Counted from the first letter of the stretch, positions 52,541 to 61,117 are shown. The stretch is DNA of 64,000 nt from Dactylosporangium sp040689395 (GCF_040689395.1 NZ_JBFAZX010000021.1:1-64000), one strand, 5' to 3'. Notes: generated by a model from the sequence alone, not told the origin. Program-made: numbers and translations.

Positions 52541-52581
52541 AGTATCACGGTTCGTGGCACCGGCCGGCGAAGGGACATCCG

Positions 52582-53670
52582 ATGACAGCAGACCCTGAGG
52601 AGCACCCGTTCGTGCGGACGGTGCGCGAGCACGCCGAGCGGGTCCTGCGTCCGGCCGCGCTGCGCACCGACCGCGAGGGCGTCTCCGCCGAGCAGATCGG
52701 CGAGCTGCGCACGGTCGGGCTGCTCAACCACCTCGCCCCGGCCCCGTACGGCGGCCGCGGACTGGACCGCGACGCCGACCGCCGCATCCACGAACTGCTG
52801 GCGGGGGCGTGCTTCAACACCTGGCTGGTGTGGGCCCAGCACGCCTCCCTGACCGGGCGGCTGGCAGAGTCAGCCGCGGCCGACCGGCCACTGCCGGATC
52901 TCGCCCGCCGGGCGCTCACCGGCGAGGTGCTGCTCGGGGCCGGCATCAGCGACGTGCGCAGCTTCCCGCGGCGATACATCGCCGCCACCCGCACCGCCGG
53001 TGGGTGGCTGTTCAACGGCACCATCTCATGGGTCAGCGGCTGGGGGCTCAGCCCGGCACTCGCGGTCGCCGCCGTCGAGCCGGCGAGCGAGACCGTCGTG
53101 ACCGCGCTCGTCGAGGTCGGCGAGCGCACCCGCCCGGCCGCCCCGCTGCACCTTGCCGCCGTGGCCGGCAGCCGGACCGAGCGCATCGTCCTCGACGACG
53201 TCTTCGTCCCGGCCGAGCACGTGCTGTCGCAGCGGACGCTGGAGCGGACACGCTTCGAGGACCTCGCGTTGGCCAGCGACGCGCGCGGCCACCACTTCGG
53301 GCTGGCGGAGACGGTCCTGCGGGAGCTGCGGGAGACTCCCGATCCGTCGGTACGGGCGGTCGCCGAGACCTGGCGCCCGCGCGTGTCCCGGATCCGCCGG
53401 ACCGCCTACGCGCTCGCCGACGAGGCGGCCGAAGCCGGCGGCGGCACCCACCGGCTCGCGGAGCGGCTGGCCACGAAGGTCGCCAGCGGCGAGGCGCTGG
53501 CCACCTTGACGCGCGCGCTCGTCATCGCCCGCGCCGGCCGGGGCCTCGCCGGCGACGACACCGCGCAGTTGCACGCACGCTCCGCCCTGTTCGTCCTCGT
53601 CCAAGGTCAGAGCGCCGACGTGCGCCAGGCCCACCTCGCCCACCTCGCCGACAGACAGGAAAGCCGATGA
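52582..53670 (+). CDS. Acyl-CoA dehydrogenase-fold oxidoreductase (SfnB-like), paired with SsuD-like enzyme
   Basis: This protein has 362 residues and an acyl-CoA dehydrogenase fold. Visible segments are VLRPAALRTDREGVSAEQIGELRTVGLLNHLAPAPYGG and GWLFNGTISWVSGWGLSPALAVAAV, closely parallel to the protein encoded at 34.9 kb (IDGVIGWHSGWGLTD). The conserved GW[HS]xGWGL segment suggests these two form a subgroup distinct from the DszC-like pair with HWRN tails. It overlaps the SsuD-like gene by four bases. Confidence 0.85.
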   Translation: MTADPEEHPFVRTVREHAERVLRPAALRTDREGVSAEQIGELRTVGLLNHLAPAPYGGRGLDRDADRRIHELLAGACFNTWLVWAQHASLTGRLAESAAADRPLPDLARRALTGEVLLGAGISDVRSFPRRYIAATRTAGGWLFNGTISWVSGWGLSPALAVAAVEPASETVVTALVEVGERTRPAAPLHLAAVAGSRTERIVLDDVFVPAEHVLSQRTLERTRFEDLALASDARGHHFGLAETVLRELRETPDPSVRAVAETWRPRVSRIRRTAYALADEAAEAGGGTHRLAERLATKVASGEALATLTRALVIARAGRGLAGDDTAQLHARSALFVLVQGQSADVRQAHLAHLADRQESR

Positions 53671-54731
53671 GCCTCGAATTCCTCTGGTACATCCCAAATC
53701 AGGTCACGCCCGGCCACCGCGGCGAGCCGGTCACCGCCGGCCACAACAGTCTCGACACTCTCACCGCCCACGCCCGGGCCTTGGAGGAGCACGGCTGGCG
53801 GGGCGCGCTGCTCGGCGCCGGCTGGGGCCGGCCCGACACCTTCACCGTCGCCACCGCCCTGGCCGCCCGGACCACCACGTTCGAGCCACTCATCGCCGTG
53901 CGCCCCGGCTACTGGCGACCCGCGAACTTCGCCGCCGCGGCCGCGACCCTGGACCACCTCACCGGGGGCCGCGTGCGGGTCAACATCGTCTCGGGCAAGG
54001 ACGACCTCGGCGCCTACGGCGACGCCGAGGGCGACCAGGCCCACCGCTACGCCCGGACCAGGGAGTTCCTCCAGCTCGTACGCCGGCTGTGGACCGAGGA
54101 GCACGTCTCCTACACCGGCGAGCACTTCTCGGTGACCGGCTCCACGGTGGCACCGCGCATCGAGCCCCGCGACGGCCGGCGCCACCCCAAGCTGTACTTC
54201 GGCGGCGCGTCACCGGCCGCCGAGCGGGTCGCCGCGACCGAGGCCGACGTCCAGCTGTTCTGGGGCGAACCGCTGGACGGCGTGCGCGAACGGATCGAAC
54301 GGCTCACGGCCCTCGGTGCCGAACTCGGCCGCGCGCACGCCCCGCTCGAGTTCGGCCTGCGCATCACCACGCTCGTGCGCGACACCACCGAGGAGGCGTG
54401 GGCCGACGCCGAAGCCAAGGTCGCCGAGATGGCCAGGGCGCAGGGAACCACCCCGCAGAACCCGCACCGGCAGACCGCCGTCGGCCAGCAGCGCCTGCTC
54501 GACCTCGCCGCCCGTGGCGAGGTCCTCGACGACAACCTCTACACCACCCCCGGCCGGTTCGGCGGCGGTGGCGCGGCCACCACGTGGCTGGTCGGCTCGG
54601 CGCAGGACGTGGCGCGGTCGCTGCGCAGGTACGCCGAGCTGGGCATCACCCACTTCGTGCTGTCGGACACGCCGTACCTGCGCGAAATCCGGCGGCAGGG
54701 CGAGCAGCTACTGCCGTTGCTGCGCGCGTGA
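53667..54731 (+). CDS. Alkanesulfonate monooxygenase-like LLM enzyme (SsuD type)
   Basis: This 354-residue luciferase-family enzyme resembles SsuD, which uses FMNH2 and oxygen to release sulfite from alkanesulfonates. It starts LEFLWYIPNQ and shows LLGAGWGRPDTFTVATALAARTTTFEPLIAVRPGYWRPANFAAAAATLDHLTGGRVRVNIVSG, RYARTREFLQLVRRLW and KLYFGGASPAAERVAATEADVQLFWGEPLDGV. These are characteristic of the SsuD/SfnG branch rather than NtaA. No SsuE-type reductase follows. A bidirectional hairpin lies just past the stop. Confidence 0.9.
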   Translation: MSLEFLWYIPNQVTPGHRGEPVTAGHNSLDTLTAHARALEEHGWRGALLGAGWGRPDTFTVATALAARTTTFEPLIAVRPGYWRPANFAAAAATLDHLTGGRVRVNIVSGKDDLGAYGDAEGDQAHRYARTREFLQLVRRLWTEEHVSYTGEHFSVTGSTVAPRIEPRDGRRHPKLYFGGASPAAERVAATEADVQLFWGEPLDGVRERIERLTALGAELGRAHAPLEFGLRITTLVRDTTEEAWADAEAKVAEMARAQGTTPQNPHRQTAVGQQRLLDLAARGEVLDDNLYTTPGRFGGGGAATTWLVGSAQDVARSLRRYAELGITHFVLSDTPYLREIRRQGEQLLPLLRA

Positions 54732-54769
54732 GCCGGTCGCGGCGGTGATCCCGTGGATCCGGCTCACGC
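54726..54769. terminator. Bidirectional terminator hairpin
   Basis: GCGTGAGCCGG (54726-54736) is the exact reverse complement of CCGGCTCACGC (54759-54769). The arms span the ends of the converging SsuD-like and NmrA-like genes. Confidence 0.55.
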
Positions 54770-55684
54770 CGTGTACATGTCCCGGTGCTGGGCGACGAAC
54801 TCCTCGACGGATTCGGCGGGCTCGCCGGTGACCTCCTGCACCGTGCTGGTCATGCGGTCGTACCGGTTGTCGCGGTGGAGCCGGGCCATGGTGGTGACGT
54901 GCTCCTCGACGTGCGCCCCGAGTCCGGCGTGCTCGACCACCTCCTCGGCCCACGTCTGCGGCGGGACGTCGACATAGGTCACCGGCCGGCCGAGCGCGCG
55001 GGAGTACTGCGCGGCGACGCCGTTCATGTCCTGCGACCGGGGACCGGTCAGCTCGAGCACCCGGCCGACGTACGGCTCCGGATCGGTGAGGATCGCCGCG
55101 ACGACCCGGGCGACGTCGACGGAGGCGATCGGCGACGTGCGTCCTTTCCCGAACGGGAGCCGGATGGTGCCGTCGTCGGCGACGGAGCGTGCGGCCAGCG
55201 TGGTGAACAGCGGGGACTCCAGGAAGATCGTCGGGCGCAGGTACACGACCGGCAGCCCCGACCAGCCGAGGATCTGCTCCGCGAGCCAGTGCAGCCGCTG
55301 ATGATGCGACTCGGTCGTGCTGAGCACGTCCATCTGGGACACGGTCATCTGCGAGATGGAGACGAGCGCCTCGAGGTCGCCCTCGGCGCGGGCCACCGTC
55401 GCGACGGTGGCGGCGGCCTCGAGGTAGGAGGGCGCCACGCTCATGCTGAAGTACATCCTGCGAACCCCGTCGAGGGCCGCCGCGACGTCCGTGGGCCGGG
55501 TGAGGTCGCCGGCGACGACCTCGGCGCCGAGCGAGCGCAGGGCGTCGGCGCGCTCGTCGTCGTGGTGCACCATCGCGCGCACGGCCACGCCGCGCCGGCG
55601 CAGCATCGCCACGACCTGACGGCCCACGCCGCCGACTCCCCCGCCGGCCCCCGTCACCAGCACGGGCTCGGTCTCGGCCATCAT
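54764..55684 (-). CDS. NmrA-like NAD(P)-binding family protein
   Basis: This atypical short-chain dehydrogenase has 306 residues. The cofactor loop is LVTGAGGGVGGVGRQVVAMLRRRG, followed by VRAMVHHDDERADALRSLGAEVVAGDLTRPTDVAAALDGVRRMYF, the NmrA/QOR2-like layout, and VYLRPTIFLESPL plus the later IASVDVARVVAAIL. There is no YxxxK catalytic pair. Members act as NADPH sensors or small-molecule reductases. It is a single gene converging with the SsuD-like operon; no function can be assigned. Confidence 0.88.
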   Translation of the reverse strand: MMAETEPVLVTGAGGGVGGVGRQVVAMLRRRGVAVRAMVHHDDERADALRSLGAEVVAGDLTRPTDVAAALDGVRRMYFSMSVAPSYLEAAATVATVARAEGDLEALVSISQMTVSQMDVLSTTESHHQRLHWLAEQILGWSGLPVVYLRPTIFLESPLFTTLAARSVADDGTIRLPFGKGRTSPIASVDVARVVAAILTDPEPYVGRVLELTGPRSQDMNGVAAQYSRALGRPVTYVDVPPQTWAEEVVEHAGLGAHVEEHVTTMARLHRDNRYDRMTSTVQEVTGEPAESVEEFVAQHRDMYTA

Positions 55685-55822
55685 GTGCCTCCCCGGTCGT
55701 CGCTCCGCGCCGCCGGTCCGCGCCGACGCCGGGGCGAGGACTACCCCGAACGCCGGGGTCTACCCGAAACGGCGCCGCCCGCCGCGAAGGTTCGACCCGC
55801 GCACCCTCCAGCGCGCAGACCC

Positions 55823-55873
55823 GGCCGTGCTGACCCTGCCGGCCACCGCGTGCCAGACGGGGTCAGCACGGCC
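55823..55873. repeat. 14-bp perfect inverted repeat between divergent genes
   Basis: GGCCGTGCTGACCC (55823-55836) is exactly complementary to 55860-55873 across a 23-base loop. It lies between the start of the NmrA-like gene and the start of the rhomboid-like gene. It may be an operator or a stray terminator. Confidence 0.5.
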
Positions 55874-55930
55874 TTCGCCGAGACGCCGGCACCGGCGGCC
55901 GGGTGGACGGCGCTGCCGTCGGCGTAGGCC

Positions 55931-56764
55931 TTGAACGCCATCGCGGCCAAGTCCCCCGCATGGCACGGCCCGGCCTGGGTAACGGCACGCGGCGTGCATC
56001 GGTTCCTGGGTCGGTTCGTGGGGCAGTGCGCCGCGCTCGTCGGGCCGGCGGTAGTCGCGGTGCGGCACCGGCGGTACGACCGGCTCTGGCTGGGCCCGGC
56101 CGCGGCGCTGCTCATCGCCGGCCTCGCCGTCGCGGCGCGGACCGGGCCGGGATCGGCGTTCGTGGCCCGCTGGGGCGTCACGCACCCGGGTGACCCGCTG
56201 CTCGCCACGGTGTGGCGCCTGCCGCTGTCCATGTTCGCCCCGGCCGCGCTGCTGCCGTTCTGGTTCGCGGTGCTGCAGGTGCTCATCGTGTACTGCGTGA
56301 CGCAGGCCGCCGCCGGCACCCCGCGCACGATCGGCGTCGCGTTCGCCGGGCACGCCCTCGCCACGCTGTCGGCGCCGGCCTGGATGCTGGCCGGGCCGCC
56401 GGTCGGCGTCGGACACGCCCTCGCCCACTACGCCGACGCGGGCCCGTCGGCGTCGATCGTGGCGCTCCTGGCGTACCTCGCGGTCACCCGCCGCGTCGCC
56501 TGGGCCGCCGCCGCCCTGATCGCCTACCACGCCATCGAGGTCGCCCTGGTCCGCGGGCTGCCGCCACGCGAGCACCTGGTCGGCACTCTCGTCGGCGCCT
56601 GCGCAGCCGTGGCCGCTGGACCGGCGACCGCCGGGGCGGCCGCCCGGCTCCGCGAGGTCACCCGCCGGGCAGGGCGGCGATGCCGCGTGGTCACACGTCG
56701 CGGCGGCGCAGGGCGACCAGCACGAGGGCCACGGCGGCCACCGGCCAGGCCGCGTGCACGATGA
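55931..56764 (+). CDS. Rhomboid-like membrane protein
   Basis: This protein has about 277 residues and five to seven hydrophobic segments: LWLGPAAALLIAGLAVAA, LPLSMFAPAALLPFWFAVLQVLIVYCV, FAGHALATLSAPAWMLAG, SIVALLAYLAVTRRVAWAAAALIAYHAIEVAL. The GHALATLSA and GVGHALAHYADAGPSAS segments resemble the actinobacterial rhomboid-like family, in which the protease GxSG motif is replaced. The usual serine and histidine pair is not convincing, so proteolytic activity is doubtful. The TTG at 55931 is uncertain; a GTG at 55994 is an alternative. The C-terminal 40 residues are Arg/Pro-rich. Confidence 0.6.
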   Translation: MNAIAAKSPAWHGPAWVTARGVHRFLGRFVGQCAALVGPAVVAVRHRRYDRLWLGPAAALLIAGLAVAARTGPGSAFVARWGVTHPGDPLLATVWRLPLSMFAPAALLPFWFAVLQVLIVYCVTQAAAGTPRTIGVAFAGHALATLSAPAWMLAGPPVGVGHALAHYADAGPSASIVALLAYLAVTRRVAWAAAALIAYHAIEVALVRGLPPREHLVGTLVGACAAVAAGPATAGAAARLREVTRRAGRRCRVVTRRGGAGRPARGPRRPPARPRAR

Positions 56765-56819
56765 ACGAGTGGCCCGCAGTGGGACAGCGCCCTGCTCGCA
56801 CACCGCCTACGGTGAGCCC

Positions 56820-57443
56820 ATGACGACGCTCGACCCCACCGAGTTGGTCCGCCGCGGCTACGACGCGCTCTCACACCAGTACCGTCGCGACGACGACGAG
56901 CCCGCCGCGTACAGCGCCTGGCTCGCCGCTCTGCACGAGCGGCTCCCGGCCGCTGCCCGCGTGCTGGACCTGGGCTGCGGCTGCGGCGTTCCGGTCGCGC
57001 GGAACCTGGCCGAGCGCGGCCACGACGTCACCGGCGTCGACCTGAGCGACGTGCAGATCGAACGGGCTCGCCGCCTCGTCCCGCGGGCCACGTTCCTGCG
57101 CGCCGACGCCACCACAGTCGCCTTCCCGGAACGGTCCTTCGACGCGGTAGTGTGCCTCTACGCGCTCATCCACATGCCGCTGGACGCGCAGCAGCCGCTG
57201 ATCGCCCGGATCGCCACCTGGCTGCGCCCGGGCGGCATCCTGCTGGCCACCACGGCCGTCCACGAGTGGACGGGCACCGACGAGGGCTGGCTCGGCGGCC
57301 CGGCGCCGATGTGGTGGAGCCAGGCGGACGCGGCCACGTACCGCGGCTGGATCACCGGCGCCGGCCTGGACATCGACGAGGACGTCTTCGTGCCCGAGGG
57401 CGACAGCGGCCACCAGCTCTTCCGGGCCAACCGGCCCCGCTAA
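56820..57443 (+). CDS. Class I SAM-dependent methyltransferase
   Basis: This methyltransferase has 207 residues, starting at MTTLDPTELVRRGYDALSHQYR. SAM motif I is VLDLGCGCGVPVARNLAERGHDVTGVDLSDVQIERARRL, then FPERSFDAVVCLYALIHMPLDAQ, and WLRPGGILLATT. The HMP segment and the SW-type tail (MWWSQADAATYRGWITGAGL) place it with small-molecule or menaquinone-like methyltransferases. Its stop codon overlaps the decayed transposase remnant on the other strand, so the insertion ended immediately beside it. Confidence 0.92.
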   Translation: MTTLDPTELVRRGYDALSHQYRRDDDEPAAYSAWLAALHERLPAAARVLDLGCGCGVPVARNLAERGHDVTGVDLSDVQIERARRLVPRATFLRADATTVAFPERSFDAVVCLYALIHMPLDAQQPLIARIATWLRPGGILLATTAVHEWTGTDEGWLGGPAPMWWSQADAATYRGWITGAGLDIDEDVFVPEGDSGHQLFRANRPR

Positions 57444-57650
57444 AAGTGGCTGGTGTTGAACGGTGGCCTGATCAGCGGGTCCGATCTGCCACCGTTGTCG
57501 TTTGGCCGTGCCAGGTTGGTGGCGGTGGCGAGGGGGCGGCGCATGAGGTGGGCGAGTCTGCGTTCGACTCTGGGGTGGGTGGCGCGGTAGTCGGCCTGCC
57601 AGGAGGGGTCCGTGCTGGCGGGTACGGGCGGTGGTGAGGTGTTTCGATGT
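57440..57650 (-). pseudogene. C-terminal remnant of an IS1182-like transposase
   Basis: On the minus strand the frame reads WQADYRATHPRVERRLAHLMRR and runs to a TAG at 57440-57442. The DYRATRPKVERKxxHLMRR pattern is characteristic of the C-terminus of IS1182-family transposases. The rest of the gene is absent and the remaining tail is degenerate. This scar lies between the methyltransferase and the cysteine-rich peptide operon. Confidence 0.6.
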
Positions 57651-57935
57651 CACTTCCTTCTTAACGACACCTCAACGACAATCGTCTTCCTGATCCCCAC
57701 CTGACACATCTTGTGTGCCTTTTCCACATCGTTCACCACGACGGTCTTCAGCCAACGCAGCATGTGGTGGTTTGAAGCCTCCCCCGAGTGGGCGACTCCG
57801 AAGGGCCAAAATCCTTCATCTCCCGCACAGCATCAACTCCAGAGCTCCAGCGCTCGCCTACAAACGCAACTCCTTCACTGTTCAGGGCACAAGCTAAAGA
57901 TACGGCCGGCGGTGTATCGCGGCCGTCTTTCGACC

Positions 57936-58034
57936 ATGCCGCGCCCGGCCGGGCGGCATGTCCGCGCGCATTACATCACGTGCGACAACGGCGACCGCTG
58001 GACCGAGTACGAGTGCTGCGGCTGCGGCTGCTGA
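57936..58034 (+). CDS. 32-residue cysteine-rich peptide; possible secreted or modified peptide
   Basis: I recognise no family. The peptide starts MPRPAGRHVRAHYITC and ends EYECCGCGC, with five cysteines, four of them in the last six residues, and one Trp. The first half is basic, like a leader, and the second acidic/polar with cysteines, like a core. It lies 45 codons upstream of the ABC exporter operon, separated by a perfect 18-bp hairpin. The start is uncertain: the ribosome binding site is weak and the frame is open upstream, where base composition is AT-richer and looks non-coding. It could be a bacteriocin, a RiPP precursor or a metal-binding peptide. Confidence 0.5.
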   Translation: MPRPAGRHVRAHYITCDNGDRWTEYECCGCGC

Positions 58035-58063
58035 ACACTCGAGACTCAAGGTAGTGTGCACCT

Positions 58064-58106
58064 GACTGGGTGTCGTGCTCTGCGGAAGAGAGCACGACAC
58101 CCAGTC
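58064..58106 (+). terminator. Perfect 18-bp hairpin between peptide gene and ABC operon (attenuator-like)
   Basis: Bases 58064-58081 are exactly complementary to 58089-58106, with a seven-base loop GCGGAAG. No T-tract follows. Placed 30 bases after the peptide stop and 41 bases before the ATPase start, it would make the peptide transcript abundant and let only part of transcription reach the transporter genes. Confidence 0.75.
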
Positions 58107-58146
58107 GGTCATGCTATCGAAAGACACATTGATCGGGGTGGCCAGC

Positions 58147-59004
58147 GTGAAGCTTTCGGTGCGGGTCGAGGGAATGGCCAAGGGGTACGGCAGTCGCCGG
58201 GTCATCGAGCATCTCGACCTGGAGCTCGGCGTCGGCGTGACCGGGCTCCTCGGCCCGAACGGCGCCGGCAAGACGACCTTGCTGCGCTGCCTGGCGACCG
58301 CGGCGACGGTCGACGCCGGCCGGCTCCGGATTCTCGACCACGACCCCGCGAACCGCGCTGACCTGCCCGGCATCCGCCGTCGGCTCGGATACCTGCCGCA
58401 GAACCCCGGGCTCTACGCGCATTTCACCGCCGAACAGATGCTCGACTACATGGCGATCCTCAAGGAGATGACGGACCGTACGGCGCGCCGGCAGGAGATC
58501 GACCGAGTGCTGACAGAGGTGGACCTGTCAGACCGCGCCCGGACGAAGATCCGAAAGCTGTCCGGCGGGATGCGGCAGCGCCTCGGTATCGCCCAGGCGC
58601 TGATCGGTGATCCACCGTTCATCATCCTCGACGAGCCGACCGTGGGGCTGGACCCGGAGCAGCGGATGCGATTCCGGGCACTGGTGTCGAACCTGGGTGA
58701 GCGGCGAATCGTACTGCTGTCGACCCATCAGACCGAAGACGTCGCGACGCTGTGCGAGCGGGTCGTCGTCCTTTGCGCCGGCACGGTCCGGTTCGACGGC
58801 ACGCCGGAGGGTCTCGCGCGCGAAGCCGAAGGCATGGTCTGGTTGTCGGCGCAGCGCCCCGCATCGACCGAGATCTTCTGGCGCACGAGCGACGGTCGAT
58901 ACCGCGTGGTCGGGCCGCGGCCCGAGCATGCGGAGGACGCAAGCCCTTCGATCGAGGACGGCTACCTTCGTCTGCTCGGCAACACGGTTCGGAGTGGCGC
59001 GTGA
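58147..59004 (+). CDS. ABC transporter ATP-binding protein (exporter type)
   Basis: This ATPase has 285 residues. Walker A is GPNGAGKTT, the Q-loop LGYLPQNPGLYAHFTAEQMLDYMAIL, signature LSGGMRQRLGIAQAL, Walker B FIILDEPTVGLD, and H-loop LLSTHQTEDVA. This pattern matches CcmA/NatA-like exporters. The GTG at 58147 is preferred, with GGGGTGG upstream; an ATG at 58114 would overlap nothing but lacks a ribosome binding site. Its stop overlaps the permease start (GTGA). It is the first gene of a four-gene membrane operon after the cysteine-rich peptide. Confidence 0.92.
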   Translation: MKLSVRVEGMAKGYGSRRVIEHLDLELGVGVTGLLGPNGAGKTTLLRCLATAATVDAGRLRILDHDPANRADLPGIRRRLGYLPQNPGLYAHFTAEQMLDYMAILKEMTDRTARRQEIDRVLTEVDLSDRARTKIRKLSGGMRQRLGIAQALIGDPPFIILDEPTVGLDPEQRMRFRALVSNLGERRIVLLSTHQTEDVATLCERVVVLCAGTVRFDGTPEGLAREAEGMVWLSAQRPASTEIFWRTSDGRYRVVGPRPEHAEDASPSIEDGYLRLLGNTVRSGA

Positions 59005-60491
59005 GCGAGCGAAGCGTGTCGAAGCGCCGGAGTCTGCGCGCGCTGCTGATGTTCGAACTTCGCCTGCAGCTGCGGCATCCGATCTCCTGGGCGTTCGTGG
59101 CGATCGTCATCGGCTGGCGAGTGACGACCACGTGGCAGTGGATGCCGGACTGGTCGGTCGAGATGGCCGACACCGCGCTGACAGGTCTCGTCGTGGGTGC
59201 GGGCCTCATGCTGTCAGCGAACCTCGCGACACTGCGCGATCAGCGTGGTGATGCCGGCGAGCTGTTCGATCCGGTGCCCATCAGGGTCGACGCGCGCACC
59301 ATTGCCACCCTTCTCGCCTGTGTCGTCGCCGGCACCGTCCTCGGCGTCGCTGTCATCGCGGCGCAGGTCGGCAGCATGCTCGTCAACAGCACGCCGGTCG
59401 GCCGATTCGACCTCGCGGAGCTCGCGAACGGGGTGCTGGTCACCATCCTCATGACGACCGTGGGAGTCGCAGCCGGACGGTGGACGCCGGGCCTCATCGC
59501 GGCACCGATCGTCATCCTCCTGTTCTTCTGGGCCGTCTTCCAGTTCGCCACGAGTTGGCTGCTCCCGGTGGTGCCGAGAGCCGACCTCGTCGTCGGCGCT
59601 CCTCGTCCCCCGGCGTGGCACGCGCTGTACGTCCTCGCGTTGATTCTCGTCTTCGGGGCGGCTGCCGTACTGCGCCATGGGCACGGCCCGTATCGCGTCG
59701 GCCTGGTTACGGTGGGCACCGCGCTGGCCGTGCTGACCGCCACGATGTCGCTCACGTCACCGGAGGCCGCGCTGATGCGCAAGGCGATCGACAGGTCGAA
59801 GACGCCCACCTCCATCATCGAGGGCGCCGATCACTGCGTGTCGTCCGGCGGCGTCACCTACTGCAGTTTTCCCAGCTATACGGGGTGGATCCCGCTGTGG
59901 GAGCAGGCGGTTGCACCAGTGGTCGCGGCATTGCCGAGCGAGGTTCGCACGACACTGCCGACCGTCCGGCAGCGCACCGCAACGGGCATGATCGATCCCC
60001 AGGTACTCGCGGACAACATCCTGCCCGGCACCACGTGGGGAAGGAACGGCGGCGAGGTCGCGTCACGTCGGTGGCTGGCCGCCCAGATGGCGGCCGCCGC
60101 GACAGGCCTGCCCCGCGAGGGTCAGTACTCCGGCGGCCGGGCCGGCTGTGATCTGCGGGGGCAGGCCCGCGCGATCGTGGTGCTCTGGCTCATCGGCCAG
60201 GTGGAGCGGCCGGTACTGCCGGGCCGGTCTTCGGTCTACGTCCGGGAGCGCGGCAATGGCGCCGAGCGCGCCCGCACGAATGTGCAGTCCGATTTCGGTG
60301 CGGTCGATTACGGTGCAGCCGAGTTGGCATACGCCGAGCGGTTGTTGACGACGGCCGATGCGGGAGACCGCATCCGAGCCGGCTGGCGGAAGCTGGTCGA
60401 CCCGGCGACGAACGTCGACGAGGCCTTGCCGATACTCGGCCTAACGGCGGGATCCGCCGCATCGAAGGCCGAGGGCACGCCATGCACCTGA
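59001..60491 (+). CDS. ABC transporter permease with cysteine-containing extracytoplasmic domain
   Basis: This protein has 496 residues. Its N-terminal half has six or so membrane helices (for example LVVGAGLMLSANLATL, LLACVVAGTVLGVAVIAAQVG, IAAPIVILLFFWAVFQFATSWLLPVV, VGLVTVGTALAVLTATMSL). A large domain follows with DHCVSSGGVTYCSFPSYTGWIPLWEQAVAPVVAALP, in which two cysteines ten residues apart could form a disulfide outside the membrane; a further cysteine lies near RAGCDLRG. Such permeases partner CcmA-like ATPases. It is overlapped by genes on both sides. Substrate unknown; export of the cysteine-rich peptide is the hypothesis I favour. Confidence 0.75.
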   Translation: MSERSVSKRRSLRALLMFELRLQLRHPISWAFVAIVIGWRVTTTWQWMPDWSVEMADTALTGLVVGAGLMLSANLATLRDQRGDAGELFDPVPIRVDARTIATLLACVVAGTVLGVAVIAAQVGSMLVNSTPVGRFDLAELANGVLVTILMTTVGVAAGRWTPGLIAAPIVILLFFWAVFQFATSWLLPVVPRADLVVGAPRPPAWHALYVLALILVFGAAAVLRHGHGPYRVGLVTVGTALAVLTATMSLTSPEAALMRKAIDRSKTPTSIIEGADHCVSSGGVTYCSFPSYTGWIPLWEQAVAPVVAALPSEVRTTLPTVRQRTATGMIDPQVLADNILPGTTWGRNGGEVASRRWLAAQMAAAATGLPREGQYSGGRAGCDLRGQARAIVVLWLIGQVERPVLPGRSSVYVRERGNGAERARTNVQSDFGAVDYGAAELAYAERLLTTADAGDRIRAGWRKLVDPATNVDEALPILGLTAGSAASKAEGTPCT

Positions 60492-61117
60492 TGCGACTGG
60501 GCCGTCTGTCGGTCGCGGCTGTGCCGCCCGTCATTCGCGCCGTCGACTGGACCCCGCTGGCCGCTGCATCCGTCACGACGATCGCACTCGCCCTGCTGAC
60601 GACGCCGGGCCAGCCGATCCAGGTACAGAACTTGACGGTGACCGCCCGCATGTGCGGTGTGCTGCTCGGTGTGGCTGCGGGCTTCGCCGTCGTGGACACG
60701 GCCGACGAGATCAGTGCCGTCACGCCTGCACCCCGCTGGTTGCGACAGTCGATCCGCGCGCTCGGTGCGTTCGCCGTCGCCGCCGCCGTCTGGGCAGTTG
60801 CAGTGTCTGTCATGGTCGCCAGGGCGGTGACTGATGTCGATCTGGGGATCGGTGGCCTCATCGTCGAGGCCGCATTCTGGATCATCACCGGACTCTCCTG
60901 CGCCGCTTGCGCAGTCCGCTTTCAACCGGTCCGGATGGCTGCGGTCGCCGGTGCGGCTGTGACGCTCGGTCTGGCCGTGAGCACCGTGTTCGACCGGGAG
61001 CGCTTCTGGCCGCTACCGCAGGACGACCAGTGGCAGGCCGCACACGTCATCTGGGGCGTCGGGCTCGTGGTGGTCACGACCGTCCTGCTGCTGACGAACC
61101 GGGAGGTGCGCCGATGA
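60482..61117 (+). CDS. Integral membrane protein, probable second ABC permease subunit
   Basis: This 211-residue protein has about six hydrophobic helices: AAASVTTIALALLT, MCGVLLGVAAGFAVVDTADEISA, ALGAFAVAAAVWAVAVSVMVARAV, IGGLIVEAAFWIITGLSCAACAV, VAGAAVTLGLAVSTVF and VIWGVGLVVVTTVLLL. It overlaps the preceding permease gene by ten bases and the MauE-like gene by four. I see no enzymatic motif. A partner permease of the same transporter is the simplest reading. Confidence 0.75.
   Translation: MHLMRLGRLSVAAVPPVIRAVDWTPLAAASVTTIALALLTTPGQPIQVQNLTVTARMCGVLLGVAAGFAVVDTADEISAVTPAPRWLRQSIRALGAFAVAAAVWAVAVSVMVARAVTDVDLGIGGLIVEAAFWIITGLSCAACAVRFQPVRMAAVAGAAVTLGLAVSTVFDRERFWPLPQDDQWQAAHVIWGVGLVVVTTVLLLTNREVRR

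Noticed and set aside
49607..54748. Several 300-700 residue frames on both strands within the LLM/acyl-CoA dehydrogenase-fold operons
   Set aside because: These are frame shadows of high-GC genes; amino acid content is dominated by Arg, Gly, Pro and Ala runs and no motif is present.
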